Assembly: GCF_011516635.5 (NCBI RefSeq)
Contig: NZ_CP096255.1
Location: 5,392,501 to 5,456,500 of the forward strand
DNA: 64,000 nt
Direction: 5' to 3'
Source: Bradyrhizobium barranii subsp. apii
GTDB taxonomy: Bacteria; Pseudomonadota; Alphaproteobacteria; Rhizobiales; Xanthobacteraceae
The notes beneath the pieces were generated by a model. The model was not told the origin of the DNA, did not search any database, and saw only the letters and a list, made by a program, of their open reading frames with translations. Of the stretch, positions 38,362 through 46,923 are shown in pieces. Position 1 is the first letter of the stretch; every line of letters begins with the position of its first letter. The translations under genes and the position numbers were made by a program.

Positions 38362-38868
38362 CTATCCGACGGGTGCCGCCACTACATCCTGTAACGGCAG
38401 CGGCACATCCTTCGCGACGCCCAGCACCGGAAAGCTGCGGACGTTCTTCACATCAGGCATCGCGGCGAAATGCAGCAGCTGCTGGCGCATGCTCTCGACG
38501 TTCGGCGCGACGCATTTCAGCAGGTAGTCGGTGTCGCCTGAAATCCGCCAGCACTGCTGGATGCGCGGGATCGCGGCAATCGAGCTCTCGAACGCCTCCA
38601 GCACCGGCTGGGCCTGGCTCACGAGCTGGATCGAGACGAACGAAACCACCTCATAGCCGAGCAACCGCTCGTCGATGACGGCGCGGACCGCCCGGATCAC
38701 GCCGCGGCTGAACAGCAGTTTCAGCCGCCGCAGGCAATTGGGCGCGGACACGCCGACCCGCAGTGCCAGCTCGTTGTTGCGCACCCGACCGTCCTGCTGC
38801 AGCTCGGATAAGATCTTCAGATCGACGCCGTCGAGCTGGTCACGCCCGGCCATCCCCCACCTCGCCAT
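38362..38868 (-). CDS. Lrp/AsnC-family transcriptional regulator
   Basis: 168 residues. The N-terminal helix-turn-helix starts LDGVDLKILSELQQDGRVRNNELALRVGVS (the core is ELALRVGVSAPNCLRR). A C-terminal RAM/AsnC ligand domain follows, with CWRISGDTDYLLKCVAP. It may start at 38868 or at the in-frame ATG at residue 6. No target is apparent next to it. Confidence 0.88.
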   Translation of the reverse strand: MARWGMAGRDQLDGVDLKILSELQQDGRVRNNELALRVGVSAPNCLRRLKLLFSRGVIRAVRAVIDERLLGYEVVSFVSIQLVSQAQPVLEAFESSIAAIPRIQQCWRISGDTDYLLKCVAPNVESMRQQLLHFAAMPDVKNVRSFPVLGVAKDVPLPLQDVVAAPVG

Positions 38869-38995
38869 GATCCCATCATGACGTCAGCGAAGCACGCGGC
38901 GGAATCGCTGCCAAGTGGCGGCAGCGCGGCGCAATAGCTGTCCGTCTATCGGGGTCATCGGACGCGACGTCATGTCTGCGGGCGGGGTACCCCGC

Positions 38996-39122
38996 CGTCA
39001 TGCCAGGGCTTGTCGCGGCCATCCGCGCTCTTTCACTCGGCCCCAAAGACGTCGATGTCCGGGCCTTCGCCTCGCCGAAGCGGCTTCGGCCGCGCAGGCG
39101 GGACAAGGCCCGGGCCTGACGC
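38996..39122. repeat. Dispersed palindromic element, diverged copy
   Basis: The left arm CGTCATGCCAGGGCTTGTCG and right part GGGACAAGGCCCGGGCCTGA match the element at 12613-12697, with a GC-rich extra segment inserted near the right arm (about 39064-39100). It sits between two genes of the same orientation. It can form a long imperfect hairpin. Confidence 0.75.
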
Positions 39123-39162
39123 GTAAATCACGTCGTATGAAGTCGTAGCAGCGAGCCGCCCC

Positions 39163-39468
39163 TCAATGCGTCCAGGGCTCGCCGCGCCGGAACGAGAAAT
39201 TGTCGGCATAGGCGACCGGGCGGCGGATCGAATCCTGCGGCTCGATCACCTGGTAGGCGATACCCTTGCGCTCACAATAGGCGACCGCCTCTTCCTTGCT
39301 GTGGAAGCGCAGCGTGATCTGCTGCTTCATGTCGCCGGACGAGATCCATCCCATCAGCGGCTCGACCGAACGCGGCTGCTCCGGCTCGTAATCCAGCTGC
39401 CATTCCTTGGTCTTGGACCGGCCGGATTGCATCGCGTTCTTGGCGGGCTTGAAAATGCGTGCGGTCAT
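39163..39468 (-). CDS. ETC complex I subunit (NDUFS4/18-kDa-like)
   Basis: 101 residues. MTARIFKPAKNAMQSGRSKT at the N-terminus, WQLDYEP, then PLMGWISSGDMKQQITLRF and EEAVAYCERKGIAYQV match the bacterial homologue of mitochondrial NDUFS4, an accessory subunit of respiratory NADH dehydrogenase. The ATG at 39468 fits the family start; the frame upstream is not conserved in character. It is usually encoded apart from the nuo operon, as here. Confidence 0.85.
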   Translation of the reverse strand: MTARIFKPAKNAMQSGRSKTKEWQLDYEPEQPRSVEPLMGWISSGDMKQQITLRFHSKEEAVAYCERKGIAYQVIEPQDSIRRPVAYADNFSFRRGEPWTH

Positions 39469-39727
39469 GGGTGGTCCGGGCCTCTTGGTCTTTTCGTTCG
39501 ATTTCGATGCGTCACGGTAGCAGTTGGTGGAAACCGCGGGCATAGTATAGAGACACCTTTTGGGAACTGATCGGTGATTCCGGTCCCCCCGGGGGTGCGT
39601 TGCCGACGGGTATAGTCATTATGCTGCACCGTGACAATTGCGTACCCGCCTTCCGCGCCGGGATCCCGCCCGGCGGCCCTGTCTCGCCGACACCAGCGTA
39701 TCCGCCCCCTCCGAAAGCTTCCGTCGC

Positions 39728-40909
39728 ATGGCCTTCCTGAACATCAACGCCACGCTTCCCGAAAAGGGCCGTGACCTCAGGCTCGACCTGTTTCGCGGCA
39801 TCGCGAACTGGGCGATCTTCCTCGACCATATCCCCGACAACGTGGTGAACTGGATCACCACCCGCAACTACGGCTTTTCCGACGCCGCCGACCTGTTCGT
39901 CTTCATCTCCGGCTACACCGCTTCCTTCGTCTATGCGCGAATGATGCTCGAGCGCGGCTTCATCGTCGGCGCCACGAGGCTGACCAAGCGGGTCTGGCAG
40001 CTCTACGTCGCCCACATCATCCTGTTCGTGATCTACATCGCCTCGATCAGCTATCTGGCGCTGCGCTTCGGCGACTCTGACATGATCAACGAGTTCAACG
40101 TCGCCGGCCTCGTCGACAACGCCACCGAGACGCTGCGCCAGGGCCTGTTCCTGCGCTTCAAGCCGCTCAATCTCGACGTGCTGCCGCTCTACATCGTGCT
40201 GATGGGGCTGTTTCCGCCGGTGCTGTGGTTCATGCTGCGCAAGCCCGACCTGACGATGGCGCTGTCCATCGTGCTGTGGCTCGCCGCCCGCCATTACGGC
40301 CTGAACCTGACCGCCTATCCGGCCGGCCAGTGGTACTTCAACCCGTATGCCTGGCAGGTGCTGTTCGTGTTCGGCGCCTGGTGCGCGATGGGCGGCGCCC
40401 GGCGTTCGGGAGCCGTGATCAATTCGCCGATCACGCTGTGGCTTTGCCTCGGCTATCTCGCCTTCGCGCTGGTCATGACCATGGCCGGCCGCTTCCCCAC
40501 CCTCGGCGGCATGTTCCCGGGATGGCTGTTCTCGGCCTTCAACCCCAACGACAAGACCAATCTCGCGCCCTACCGCTTCCTCCATTTCGTCGTGATCGTG
40601 ATCCTGGTGATCCGCTTCGTGCCGAAGGACTGGCCTGGTCTGGAGTGGAAGGTGTTCGATCCCTTGATCGTCTGCGGCCAGCAGTCGCTCGCCGTGTTCT
40701 GCGTCGGCGTGTTCCTGTCCTTCGTCGGCCATTTCGAGCTGTCGATGAGCTCGGGCTCGCTGTTCGCGCAGATCTTCGTCAGCATCGCCGGCATCGCGAT
40801 CATGACGACGGTGGCCTATTACATTTCCTGGTCGAAAAAGCAGGACAAGCCGTTGAAGCCGCCGCCGCCCAAACCTGCGGCCGCCGCCTCGCCCGCAAAG
40901 GCCGCCTAG
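39728..40909 (+). CDS. opgC: OpgC-type membrane acyltransferase
   Basis: A 393-residue polytopic inner-membrane protein of the OpgC family, which adds succinyl groups to osmoregulated periplasmic glucans. The conserved N-terminus is RDLRLDLFRGIANWAIFLDHIP, read here from RLDLFRG, then NYGFSDAADLFVFISGYTA. About ten helices follow. A basic Pro/Ala tail (KPPPPKPAAAA) ends it. The ATG at 39728 is preferred over upstream in-frame codons because family similarity starts there. Confidence 0.88.
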   Translation: MAFLNINATLPEKGRDLRLDLFRGIANWAIFLDHIPDNVVNWITTRNYGFSDAADLFVFISGYTASFVYARMMLERGFIVGATRLTKRVWQLYVAHIILFVIYIASISYLALRFGDSDMINEFNVAGLVDNATETLRQGLFLRFKPLNLDVLPLYIVLMGLFPPVLWFMLRKPDLTMALSIVLWLAARHYGLNLTAYPAGQWYFNPYAWQVLFVFGAWCAMGGARRSGAVINSPITLWLCLGYLAFALVMTMAGRFPTLGGMFPGWLFSAFNPNDKTNLAPYRFLHFVVIVILVIRFVPKDWPGLEWKVFDPLIVCGQQSLAVFCVGVFLSFVGHFELSMSSGSLFAQIFVSIAGIAIMTTVAYYISWSKKQDKPLKPPPPKPAAAASPAKAA

Positions 40910-40918
40910 AGCCATTTC

Positions 40919-40939
40919 CGTTCCGATGAAATCGGAACG
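40919..40939. terminator. Hairpin between convergent opgC and small gene
   Basis: CGTTCCGAT pairs perfectly with ATCGGAACG around GAA. It lies 10 bp after opgC and 36 bp from the end of the convergent gene. There is no U-tract. Confidence 0.5.
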
Positions 40940-40974
40940 GGGTGCTAGCTTCTAGTAGCGGCAGCGGAGCCGGC

Positions 40975-41166
40975 TCAGGCCGCTTCGCTGTCGTACTCGG
41001 TGAACTTCTTGTAGATCCAGTCGCGGCCGTCGTGGCGGCGCCAGACCTTTCCATAGACGATCTGCCCGTTGATCGAGCGGCGCGGCACGATCACGGTCCA
41101 GAGGTGCCAGATCTCGGTCCAGCTCGACTGCGGATGGACGGTTCGGACGTTGCGATCGAAAGACAT
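40975..41166 (-). CDS. Small conserved hypothetical protein (63 aa)
   Basis: Begins MSFDRNVRTVHPQSSWTEIW and continues with VPRRSINGQIVYGKVWRRHDGRDW. It is soluble, basic and Trp-rich. It looks like a genuine short protein found in Bradyrhizobium. The upstream in-frame extension is not protein-like. Function unknown. Confidence 0.62.
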   Translation of the reverse strand: MSFDRNVRTVHPQSSWTEIWHLWTVIVPRRSINGQIVYGKVWRRHDGRDWIYKKFTEYDSEAA

Positions 41167-41470
41167 GACGCAAAACTCACAAGATATGAGCGCCGCGACG
41201 AACTGTGACCTGTGTGACCACCGATTGCAGGCAGCCCATCGCGAGCCTTGCCGACCTGATATCAGCCAGGAATGCGGCCGCAACAACCACTCGGCCTTAA
41301 CCTAACCGGTCAACCTTACCCCTCGTGGGTACCCGCCAAGACCCGTTGAAAGCCGGCGCCGATCTTTCTATGATGCGTGCACAATTTGAGAATGAGCGCG
41401 CCGTTTCGGACGCGTGGCAATTGCGAACTGATTTTCATTTTTCAAATGACTTGCTGACTGGGGCACCACA
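41167..41470. other. Intergenic region, no gene seen
   Basis: About 300 bp between divergent short genes. The 3' part (41380-41470) is relatively AT-rich and probably contains the promoter of the gene at 41471. No repeat or RNA was recognised. Confidence 0.4.
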
Positions 41471-41638
41471 ATGAATATGCAATGTGGACGTTTGCGCCTG
41501 GCGGTGTGCTCGGTGCCGCCTGCGCCGCGTGTCAAGGCAGTCAAGACATCTGTCTCTGAACCGCCGAAGGCGGCCAACGACAATCATCTGGCGTGGCCGT
41601 TCCTGCCGTTTCCGCTCGGCTGGTACGCGACGAACTGA
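41471..41638 (+). CDS. Small hypothetical protein (55 aa) with aromatic C-terminus
   Basis: Begins MNMQCGRLRLAVCSVPPAP and ends with PKAANDNHLAWPFLPFPLGW followed by YATN. The NDN...WPFLPFPLGWY ending is a pattern I recognise in short Bradyrhizobium proteins. Not membrane-spanning. Function unknown. Confidence 0.55.
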   Translation: MNMQCGRLRLAVCSVPPAPRVKAVKTSVSEPPKAANDNHLAWPFLPFPLGWYATN

Positions 41639-42183
41639 TCCCCGGAATAGCGCGACGCCGCTCAAGCGGAATATCATCGCTTGGCGGCGTCCGTTTAGGC
41701 ATTGGGCGCTGAAATCCCCAATGCTCATATGTCTATGGCGACAGCCAAAGGTTCGAAGCAATTTTGCGAATTCTGCGTCGGGCCGGCCGGCGCAATGCCT
41801 TGAAAAATCGCGCAGAAGTCGCGTTGGGTGAAGAACAAGCGCCAAGGCTTCAGGCAAGGCTTCAAGCAAGGTTCGCGCGCGCTTCCGGTCGCCATAGGCC
41901 CGCCTGCCCATCCCCCGCAATCGCGCCGGCTGAGATGCCCTGCGCGTTGTCGGTCTGTCGCGGCGGCCGTGCAGTTCCCGCCTTTGCAGTCGCAACCAAT
42001 CACCGCGCCATGAGTTGCAGGTTCTTCCCGTCTGTCCGGGGAAGCTGCGTGGCTGCGATCCATGCCCGCGCGATGTACGGACGGTCATCTCGCCTCACGA
42101 CCGTGTGAGCTGGAGCGCGGCCGGTGAATTTTCACGAGCGAGCAGAGACCAACGAACAGCAGGCCGCAAGCCAAGGGGATGCA
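41639..42183. other. Intergenic region, no gene seen
   Basis: Roughly 545 bp in which every open frame lacks a ribosome site and convincing protein character. A short run at 41850-41880 repeats the motif AGGCTTCA/AGGCAAGG, apparently a local slippage product. Confidence 0.4.
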
Positions 42184-42345
42184 GTGAGTCAAATCGATAC
42201 GACCGAGAAACTCTCGGGCACACCGGAGACTGAAAGTTCGCTGTTCGCGCTGTGCGGGCTTGGCGTCGCCGGGATCGCAATGCTGGGCTGGATCTGCGCC
42301 CTCGCCTGGATCGCCTGGCGCCTGGTCGATTGGCTGTGGTTCTGA
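42184..42345 (+). CDS. Tryptophan-tailed single-helix microprotein (53 aa), second copy
   Basis: GTG start at 42184 with AGGGGATG upstream; the frame is open to another GTG at 42124. The N-terminal half is soluble (SQIDTTEKLSGTPETESSLF), followed by a single C-terminal helix ending MLGWICALAWIAWRLVDWLWF. The layout is the same as that of the product at 19914-20072. It is the last gene before the tRNA-Pro fragment. Confidence 0.58.
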   Translation: MSQIDTTEKLSGTPETESSLFALCGLGVAGIAMLGWICALAWIAWRLVDWLWF

Positions 42346-42495
42346 AATCGAAACGCCGCCGGCACGCCGACGCACGCCCAAGTTGCATCGGACGTAATTT
42401 CGCGGAGATCGCCCCGCTGACCTGACGGTCGGCAGCGGCAGCGGGATGAGCGCGGCGCAATATCGAGAGAATTGAAGGAGCTTCAACCTCGGGAC

Positions 42496-42542
42496 TGGTC
42501 GGGGCAGCTGGATTCGAACCAACGACCTGCAGTACCCAAAAC
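42496..42542 (-). other. 3' half of tRNA-Pro(TGG): attachment-site remnant
   Basis: Read on the minus strand, the sequence fits tRNA positions 31-76: loop TTTGGGT (anticodon TGG with G37), 3' stem ACTGC, T arm GTTGG-TTCGAAT-CCAGC, acceptor TGCCCCG, then ACCA. The 5' side of the anticodon stem does not match upstream and no 5' half exists. Homology stops in the anticodon loop, the usual crossover point of tyrosine integrases. The island lies to the right; the chromosome lies to the left. Confidence 0.82.
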
Positions 42543-42686
42543 ATATCAGCTAGTCCCTCACCCGCCCTCGGGCACCATCAAGGGCCCTAAGCCCGCTAGG
42601 AAAACCTCTCAGGCCATAACCTACCGCTATCCCTCGCCTGCTGTGATTGGCACCGCGGTGCTTCCCCCGTGCTTCCCGGAGGGCAA

Positions 42687-43694
42687 ATGAGCGGTCAAAC
42701 CATCACAAAGACCCTGGTCGACGGCCTCGAAAAGGAGGCATCTGAATACACGGTGTGGGACGCAAAGCTCCCCGGCTTCGGTGTGCGGGTCCGTCCCACC
42801 GGCGCCAAGTCGTTCATCATCGTTTACCGGGCCGGGACCGGCCGTGGAGCGCCAGTACGGCGCTACACCGTGGCCCCCGTCGGCAAGCTGGCCCCTGAGG
42901 GCGCCCGAACGCAAGCCAAGATCCTGCTCGGGAACATAGCTAATGGAGCGGACCCGGCCGCGGAGAAGCGAGCGAATCGCCCCAAGCGGGACCGGCTGAC
43001 ATTCGATGAGCTCGCCCAACTCTACCTGGACCAATACGGGAAGGTCCGGAAATCATCCTGGAAGAACGATGACGGTTACCTCAAAAAGCCCCGAGCGAAG
43101 TGGAAGCGGCGAATCGCGGCCGAAATCACTGACGACGACGTGGCGGAGCTCCTCGAGGAGATCGGCGCGACCGCACCCGTGGGGGCGAACCGAACGCAGT
43201 CAGTCCTGCACACGCTGTTTTCCTGGGCGAAGGAGCCGGGCCGCAAGCACGTCCCGACCAATCCCGTTGCGGATATGCGCCGGCGCTACCAGGAAACGCC
43301 ACGCGAGCGCATCCTCAACGATGAGGAGATTCGGACCCTGTGGTGGGGCTTAGATGATCCAGAGCTGCCGGCCGGCCGGCCGATTGCGCTCGCCTTGCGG
43401 TTCATTCTGGCAACCATGGTCCGGCCAGGTCAGTCGGCGGGCCTGCTCATTCCGGAATTGGTGGGCTTCACCGGCGAAGAACCACAGTACCACATCCCCA
43501 AAAATCGGGTGAAGAAGCGCCGCGAAGTTCGATCCCAACGTCGTCGACCGGAAGGCACTCGAAGCCGCCGTCAACGCGTTGTCCGACACAAGGAAGCCGC
43601 GGCGACGCGCCACGCGAACAAAATAGGCGTCAAGCGCCATTCAAAAGGGCCGCAGAGCTACGCTTACACTCGACGTCCTCAGGTCCGCAGATGA
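42687..43694 (+). pseudogene. P4-type tyrosine integrase, C-terminal catalytic part lost
   Basis: ATG at 42687 with GGAGGG upstream. The N-terminal DUF4102-like arm domain (DGLEKEASEYTVWDAKLPGFGVRVR, cited from VWDAKLPGFGVRV), the core-binding domain, and the first catalytic Arg region (ALRFILATMVRPGQSAG) are recognisable. After HIPKNRVKKR near 43515 the family similarity ends: the HxxR and nucleophilic Tyr are absent. The tail is read from an unrelated remnant whose own frame (FDPNVVDRKALEAAVNALS) ends at 43626. The enzyme should be inactive. Confidence 0.8.
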
Positions 43695-43799
43695 CCACCA
43701 GCGCTCGAGGCGCCATTCCATGGAAACTCCTCGACGGGCGATTCCTCGTCTTCGGGGTCGCCAGCGTCGAGCGGCACCGGTTTGGCCGGGCTCTCCCAC

Positions 43800-44108
43800 A
43801 TGATGCCAAGCGGCCGGACTGGCACATTCTACAGCCCGACCGCCGCTGCAATCGCTCAAGGCAATGCCGCCGCGCAGAACGATGCGATGATTGCGGCAAC
43901 CGTGGAGACCGGTCAGCGCAATATGGCCGTCCTTGAGCAATCTGTGATCAAAGACAACACCCTGATGCCGGGTGAATGGTACGGCGGTCAACTGCATATC
44001 GCGCCTCCGACCGACCAGGGTGGAGCTCAGAAAAGTTATACGATCGTGATCACGGTCGGTGGAGATCGGCACGTGATCGATGTTGCCCAAGGACCGGCGG
44101 GGGCTTGA
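43800..44108 (+). CDS. Hypothetical protein, probably 5'-truncated
   Basis: 102 residues from ATG 43800. It contains GRTGTFYSPTAAAIAQGNAA, GEWYGGQLHIAPP and KSYTIVITVGGDRHVIDVAQ. The frame continues upstream without a start to a stop at 43692, with Ser/Gly-rich residues typical of a linker after a lipoprotein signal, so the original N-terminus seems to have been lost at the junction with the integrase remnant. Function unknown. Confidence 0.5.
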   Translation: MMPSGRTGTFYSPTAAAIAQGNAAAQNDAMIAATVETGQRNMAVLEQSVIKDNTLMPGEWYGGQLHIAPPTDQGGAQKSYTIVITVGGDRHVIDVAQGPAGA

Positions 44109-44112
44109 GTCG

Positions 44113-44421
44113 ATGTGCTCAGTCCTTCGTGACCCCAGCCGAAGTCTTCGATGGCGCCAGATTAGATCTCTGACAATCATGCTTGCAGCAGCCGCTGTGA
44201 TCTGCACGTCTGTTAAGCCGGCCAAGGCCGACTGCAACTCGGCGATCTCGTCCTATAATTCCGCTCTCAGCGATATTGAGAACTATCTGAGGCGCTACAC
44301 TCGCTGCCTGAATTCAAGTGACGGAGCGGACGATTGCTCTTCCGAGTTTCGCAGGCTGCGTTCAGCTCAAAGCGATTTCGAAAGCGCGGTATCGGAATAT
44401 CAATTGTACTGCCGCAGGTAA
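44113..44421 (+). CDS. Small secreted protein with paired cysteines
   Basis: 102 residues from ATG 44113, 4 bp after the previous gene. A basic N-region and hydrophobic core (SLTIMLAAAAVICTSVKPAKA) form a signal peptide; the mature part begins DCNSAISSYNSALSDIENYL and contains cysteines at the start, middle (TRCLNSSDGADDC) and end (YCRR), suggesting two disulfides in a helical hairpin. A start at 44179 is also possible. Function unknown. Confidence 0.6.
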   Translation: MCSVLRDPSRSLRWRQIRSLTIMLAAAAVICTSVKPAKADCNSAISSYNSALSDIENYLRRYTRCLNSSDGADDCSSEFRRLRSAQSDFESAVSEYQLYCRR

Positions 44422-44508
44422 GATCAGAGCGATGTACGTTGCCCGTTCTCTGCCTCCGACGGGGCATAGCGAGTTGATTTGTGGGCCGTGCATCGAGCCC
44501 TAACGGAG

Positions 44509-44796
44509 CTACCGCGTGAGATTTGAAGCAACCGCGGCCGCTGCCTCGCGCTCTGCACGCAACCAGAATTCAAGGTCCCTGCCCTCCGGGCGCCCGGCGT
44601 TCTCCCAAAGCTTGTACGCCCGCCGTCTCGTCTCCTCCACCAAGCTTGCGGCTTTCAGTCTGCGGAGCCTATCGCTGATCTCCCGGGCGAATGCTTCGAG
44701 ACGCTCTACGGTCGCCCCGTCGGAGATAAGCGAGATAGCCCGTTGGGCCAATACGAGCTGATGCTCAAGCCGTCGCAGTTCGGATAGCTGATCCAT
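44509..44796 (-). CDS. DUF2934 protein with N-terminal coiled coil
   Basis: 95 residues. The N-terminal half is helical (LRRLEHQLVLAQRAISLI), and the C-terminal half is the DUF2934 motif RRRAYKLWENAGRPEGRDLE with a Trp-containing end. It is one of two DUF2934 genes in a row on this strand. Function unknown. Confidence 0.75.
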   Translation of the reverse strand: MDQLSELRRLEHQLVLAQRAISLISDGATVERLEAFAREISDRLRRLKAASLVEETRRRAYKLWENAGRPEGRDLEFWLRAEREAAAAVASNLTR

Positions 44797-44826
44797 CTAC
44801 CCAGCCCACACAGAACGCCACGAACG

Positions 44827-44988
44827 TCAAAGAGTGTCCGGTGTCTTAAGCTCGTGGCGGATTCGTTCTTCTTTCAATTGTTGCTCCGCCTCGTACCAGA
44901 ACTCATCTATACGACCTTCAGGCTTCCCGGCTTCCTCCCAAAGCTTGTAGGCGCGGGCGCGTATCTCGTCTGAATCTACTTGGGGCAT
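44827..44988 (-). CDS. Short DUF2934 protein (53 aa)
   Basis: Begins MPQVDSDEIRARAYKLWEEA and continues GKPEGRIDEFWYEAEQQLK. It is essentially just the DUF2934 motif. It lies 30 bp upstream of the longer DUF2934 gene in the same orientation, so the two are probably co-transcribed. Function unknown. Confidence 0.7.
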   Translation of the reverse strand: MPQVDSDEIRARAYKLWEEAGKPEGRIDEFWYEAEQQLKEERIRHELKTPDTL

Positions 44989-45425
44989 GATGTCACCCTC
45001 GTTAGTGCACCGCCCTCGATGTTGGAGCTACTAGGGGGGCGTGTTGGCTGCCGAAGTAACTCGATTGACGATGGGGAGTTCCAGATTCCCGGAAGGTGCG
45101 CCACTCTAGTCAAAGACATAACTGATCGCAGCGATAACCACCTTAACCATCGCCGCACGTCCGGAGCAGCAAACAAGCAAACGGTTGCTTCGCCACAACA
45201 GCAATAGCAAAATCAACGCATTGATGATCACCGCTAATGGACGGCTACACGGTCGTCACCAAGGCGACCAAGGAGTTCATCGACGCCTCGGGCCGCCGCA
45301 AGGTCAGTGGGTCAAAACGCGAAGATCCCAGAGTGAGCAAAGTCGGTCCGCTCCACCCCACGAAGCGGACCTCAATGAAAGGCGTCGCCACTTCGCTGAT
45401 GGGCCAATTCCGGAAGTCGCGACGC
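44989..45425. other. Intergenic region, no complete gene seen
   Basis: About 437 bp, GC lower than the core. A frame from 45237 (MDGYTVVTKATKEFIDASGR) begins like a protein but soon merges with sequence that resembles a dispersed non-coding repeat (about 45370-45425), so it is at most a gene fragment. Confidence 0.4.
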
Positions 45426-46407
45426 TCATTCAATGATCTTGTCAGCACGGACCAGGATCGTTGCCGGCACGGTAATGTTCGAGGCCTTGGCCGTCTTGAG
45501 ATTGATGACAAGCTCGAACGTGGTCGGCTGCTCGACGGGGATGTCTGCCGGCTTCCCGCCTTTGAGGATGAGGTCGATAATTTCCGCGCCGCGCCGCCAT
45601 TGCTTGCCATGATCGGTGCCGTAGGACCGCCTGCTTCCGCGAACTCGCGGTAGCCGTAGATAGCGGGCAAACGCAGGCGGGAGGCGGCCGCGGCAATTTC
45701 GGTCCGCTGACTAAACGTGAAGGGGTCCTCGAGAATCGCAAGGCCACGCCGGCTCCTGCGACCTTGCTGGCCTCGAGCTGCGGCGCGATCTCCTCGGGCG
45801 AGCGCACCTCAAAGGCCCGTAACTCTATTTTCGCGACACGCGCTGCGGTCTCGAGTTCCCTGTAAGCGAGGGCCGCGTACGGCGTGCCCGGATTCAAGAC
45901 CGCGGCAATCAGCGAGGCGGCAGGGACGATCTCGCGCAACAGCTGAAGCCGGGCGCCCTGTATGCCAGCGGCTAGGTCCGACAGTCCGGTGACGTTACCG
46001 CCGGGCCGGGCGAGACTTGCAACGACCCCCGCGCCGACAGGATCGCCGACAGCCATGAATACAACCGGGATGCCGTTTCCGGCTGCCTTGCCTGCCTTGG
46101 CGGCAACCGTGCCAAATCCGGTGACAAGCACATCAGGCTTCATCCGAATGAGGTCGGACGCAAGACCTGGCAAGAGTTCCGGCCGGCCTTCTGCCGAGCG
46201 ATAGACGAAGTGCAGGTTTTTTCCGTCAATGTAACCAAGCTGATCGAGACGGCGCAAAAAATTCGGCGCGAAGCTACGATCCTCACCTGCAAGAAGGGCG
46301 AGGTAGGCAACGGTGAATGATTTGACTTTTTGTGCGCTAGCCTTGGGCGCGACGCCGAGGAGCGTGGCACCGGCTAGTATTTTCATCAACGACCTCCGGT
46401 GCGTCAT
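45426..46407 (-). pseudogene. ABC transporter substrate-binding protein (PF04392 type), two frameshifts
   Basis: From ATG 46407, a signal peptide (RSLMKILAGATLLGVAPKA) and the family body (FLRRLDQLGYIDGKNLHFVYRSAEG; GIPVVFMAVGDPVGAGVVASLARPGGNVTG) read normally. Near 45745 the frame must shift to continue GLAILEDPFTFSQRTEI and IYGYREFAEAGG. Near 45628 it must shift again for SYGTDHGKQWRRGAEIIDLIL and KPADIPVEQPTTFELVIN, ending at TGA 45426. Each repair needs one added base. This is a broken gene, normally about 327 residues. Confidence 0.85.
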
Positions 46408-46488
46408 GCAAATGCCTCTCGCACCAAGTATTCGAGCTGCAGACCAGACGGATCGCCCACGAATCCTGTTGGCTATCAAATGCGCCTT

Positions 46489-46923
46489 CTATTCCCGAAC
46501 AAAAATATGTGACTTAACCTTCCATTCACCGTTGGATTGGTGCTCATAAAGTTTAACTGTACTGCCGGACAGCATGGTCGTTTCCTCCCCCTTTACCAAT
46601 GAGGCTTTGAAGCGGGACGTCACGTAAGCGTAGTCTCCCATCTGCAAAATCTCTACAAGCTCAAGTTTGTGATCTTTGACGCTCGTGCCTCTTTTGGCAA
46701 AAAAGTCGCGTATCGCAGTAGGGCCAGAGACGGGTGCTGCGCCGGGCGGCATTAGACTGGCGTCGGCGGCATACATTGGCAGCAAGGCGTCGAAATTCGG
46801 ATCGTTGATCGCGGCGTCCCATTGCGCATTGAGTTTCGTCATATCTTCAGTGAGCGGGTCTGCACACACATGGCCGATCGTGGCCAACAAAAGCACCAGC
46901 ACCACTGACCAGGTTTTGCTCAT
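46489..46923 (-). CDS. Secreted SnoaL/DUF4440-like protein
   Basis: 144 residues with signal peptide MSKTWSVVLVLLLATIGHVC (it ends near CADP). The rest is an NTF2-like fold: NAQWDAAINDPNFDALLPMY, FFAKRGTSVKDHKLELVEI and WKVKSHIFVRE match the DUF4440/SgcJ-EcaC pattern. It could be a lipoprotein-like or periplasmic stress protein. Catalytic activity is not predictable. Confidence 0.75.
   Translation of the reverse strand: MSKTWSVVLVLLLATIGHVCADPLTEDMTKLNAQWDAAINDPNFDALLPMYAADASLMPPGAAPVSGPTAIRDFFAKRGTSVKDHKLELVEILQMGDYAYVTSRFKASLVKGEETTMLSGSTVKLYEHQSNGEWKVKSHIFVRE

Noticed and set aside
41435..42088. 217-codon minus-strand frame
   Set aside because: Arg-rich low-complexity composition, overlaps the better-supported short gene at 41471, no ribosome site.
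42472..42690. 72-codon frame with GQLDSNQRP
   Set aside because: A translation of the antisense of the tRNA-Pro fragment, not a gene.
43641..44237. 198-codon minus-strand frame
   Set aside because: Antisense to the two small plus-strand genes at 43800-44421 and not protein-like.
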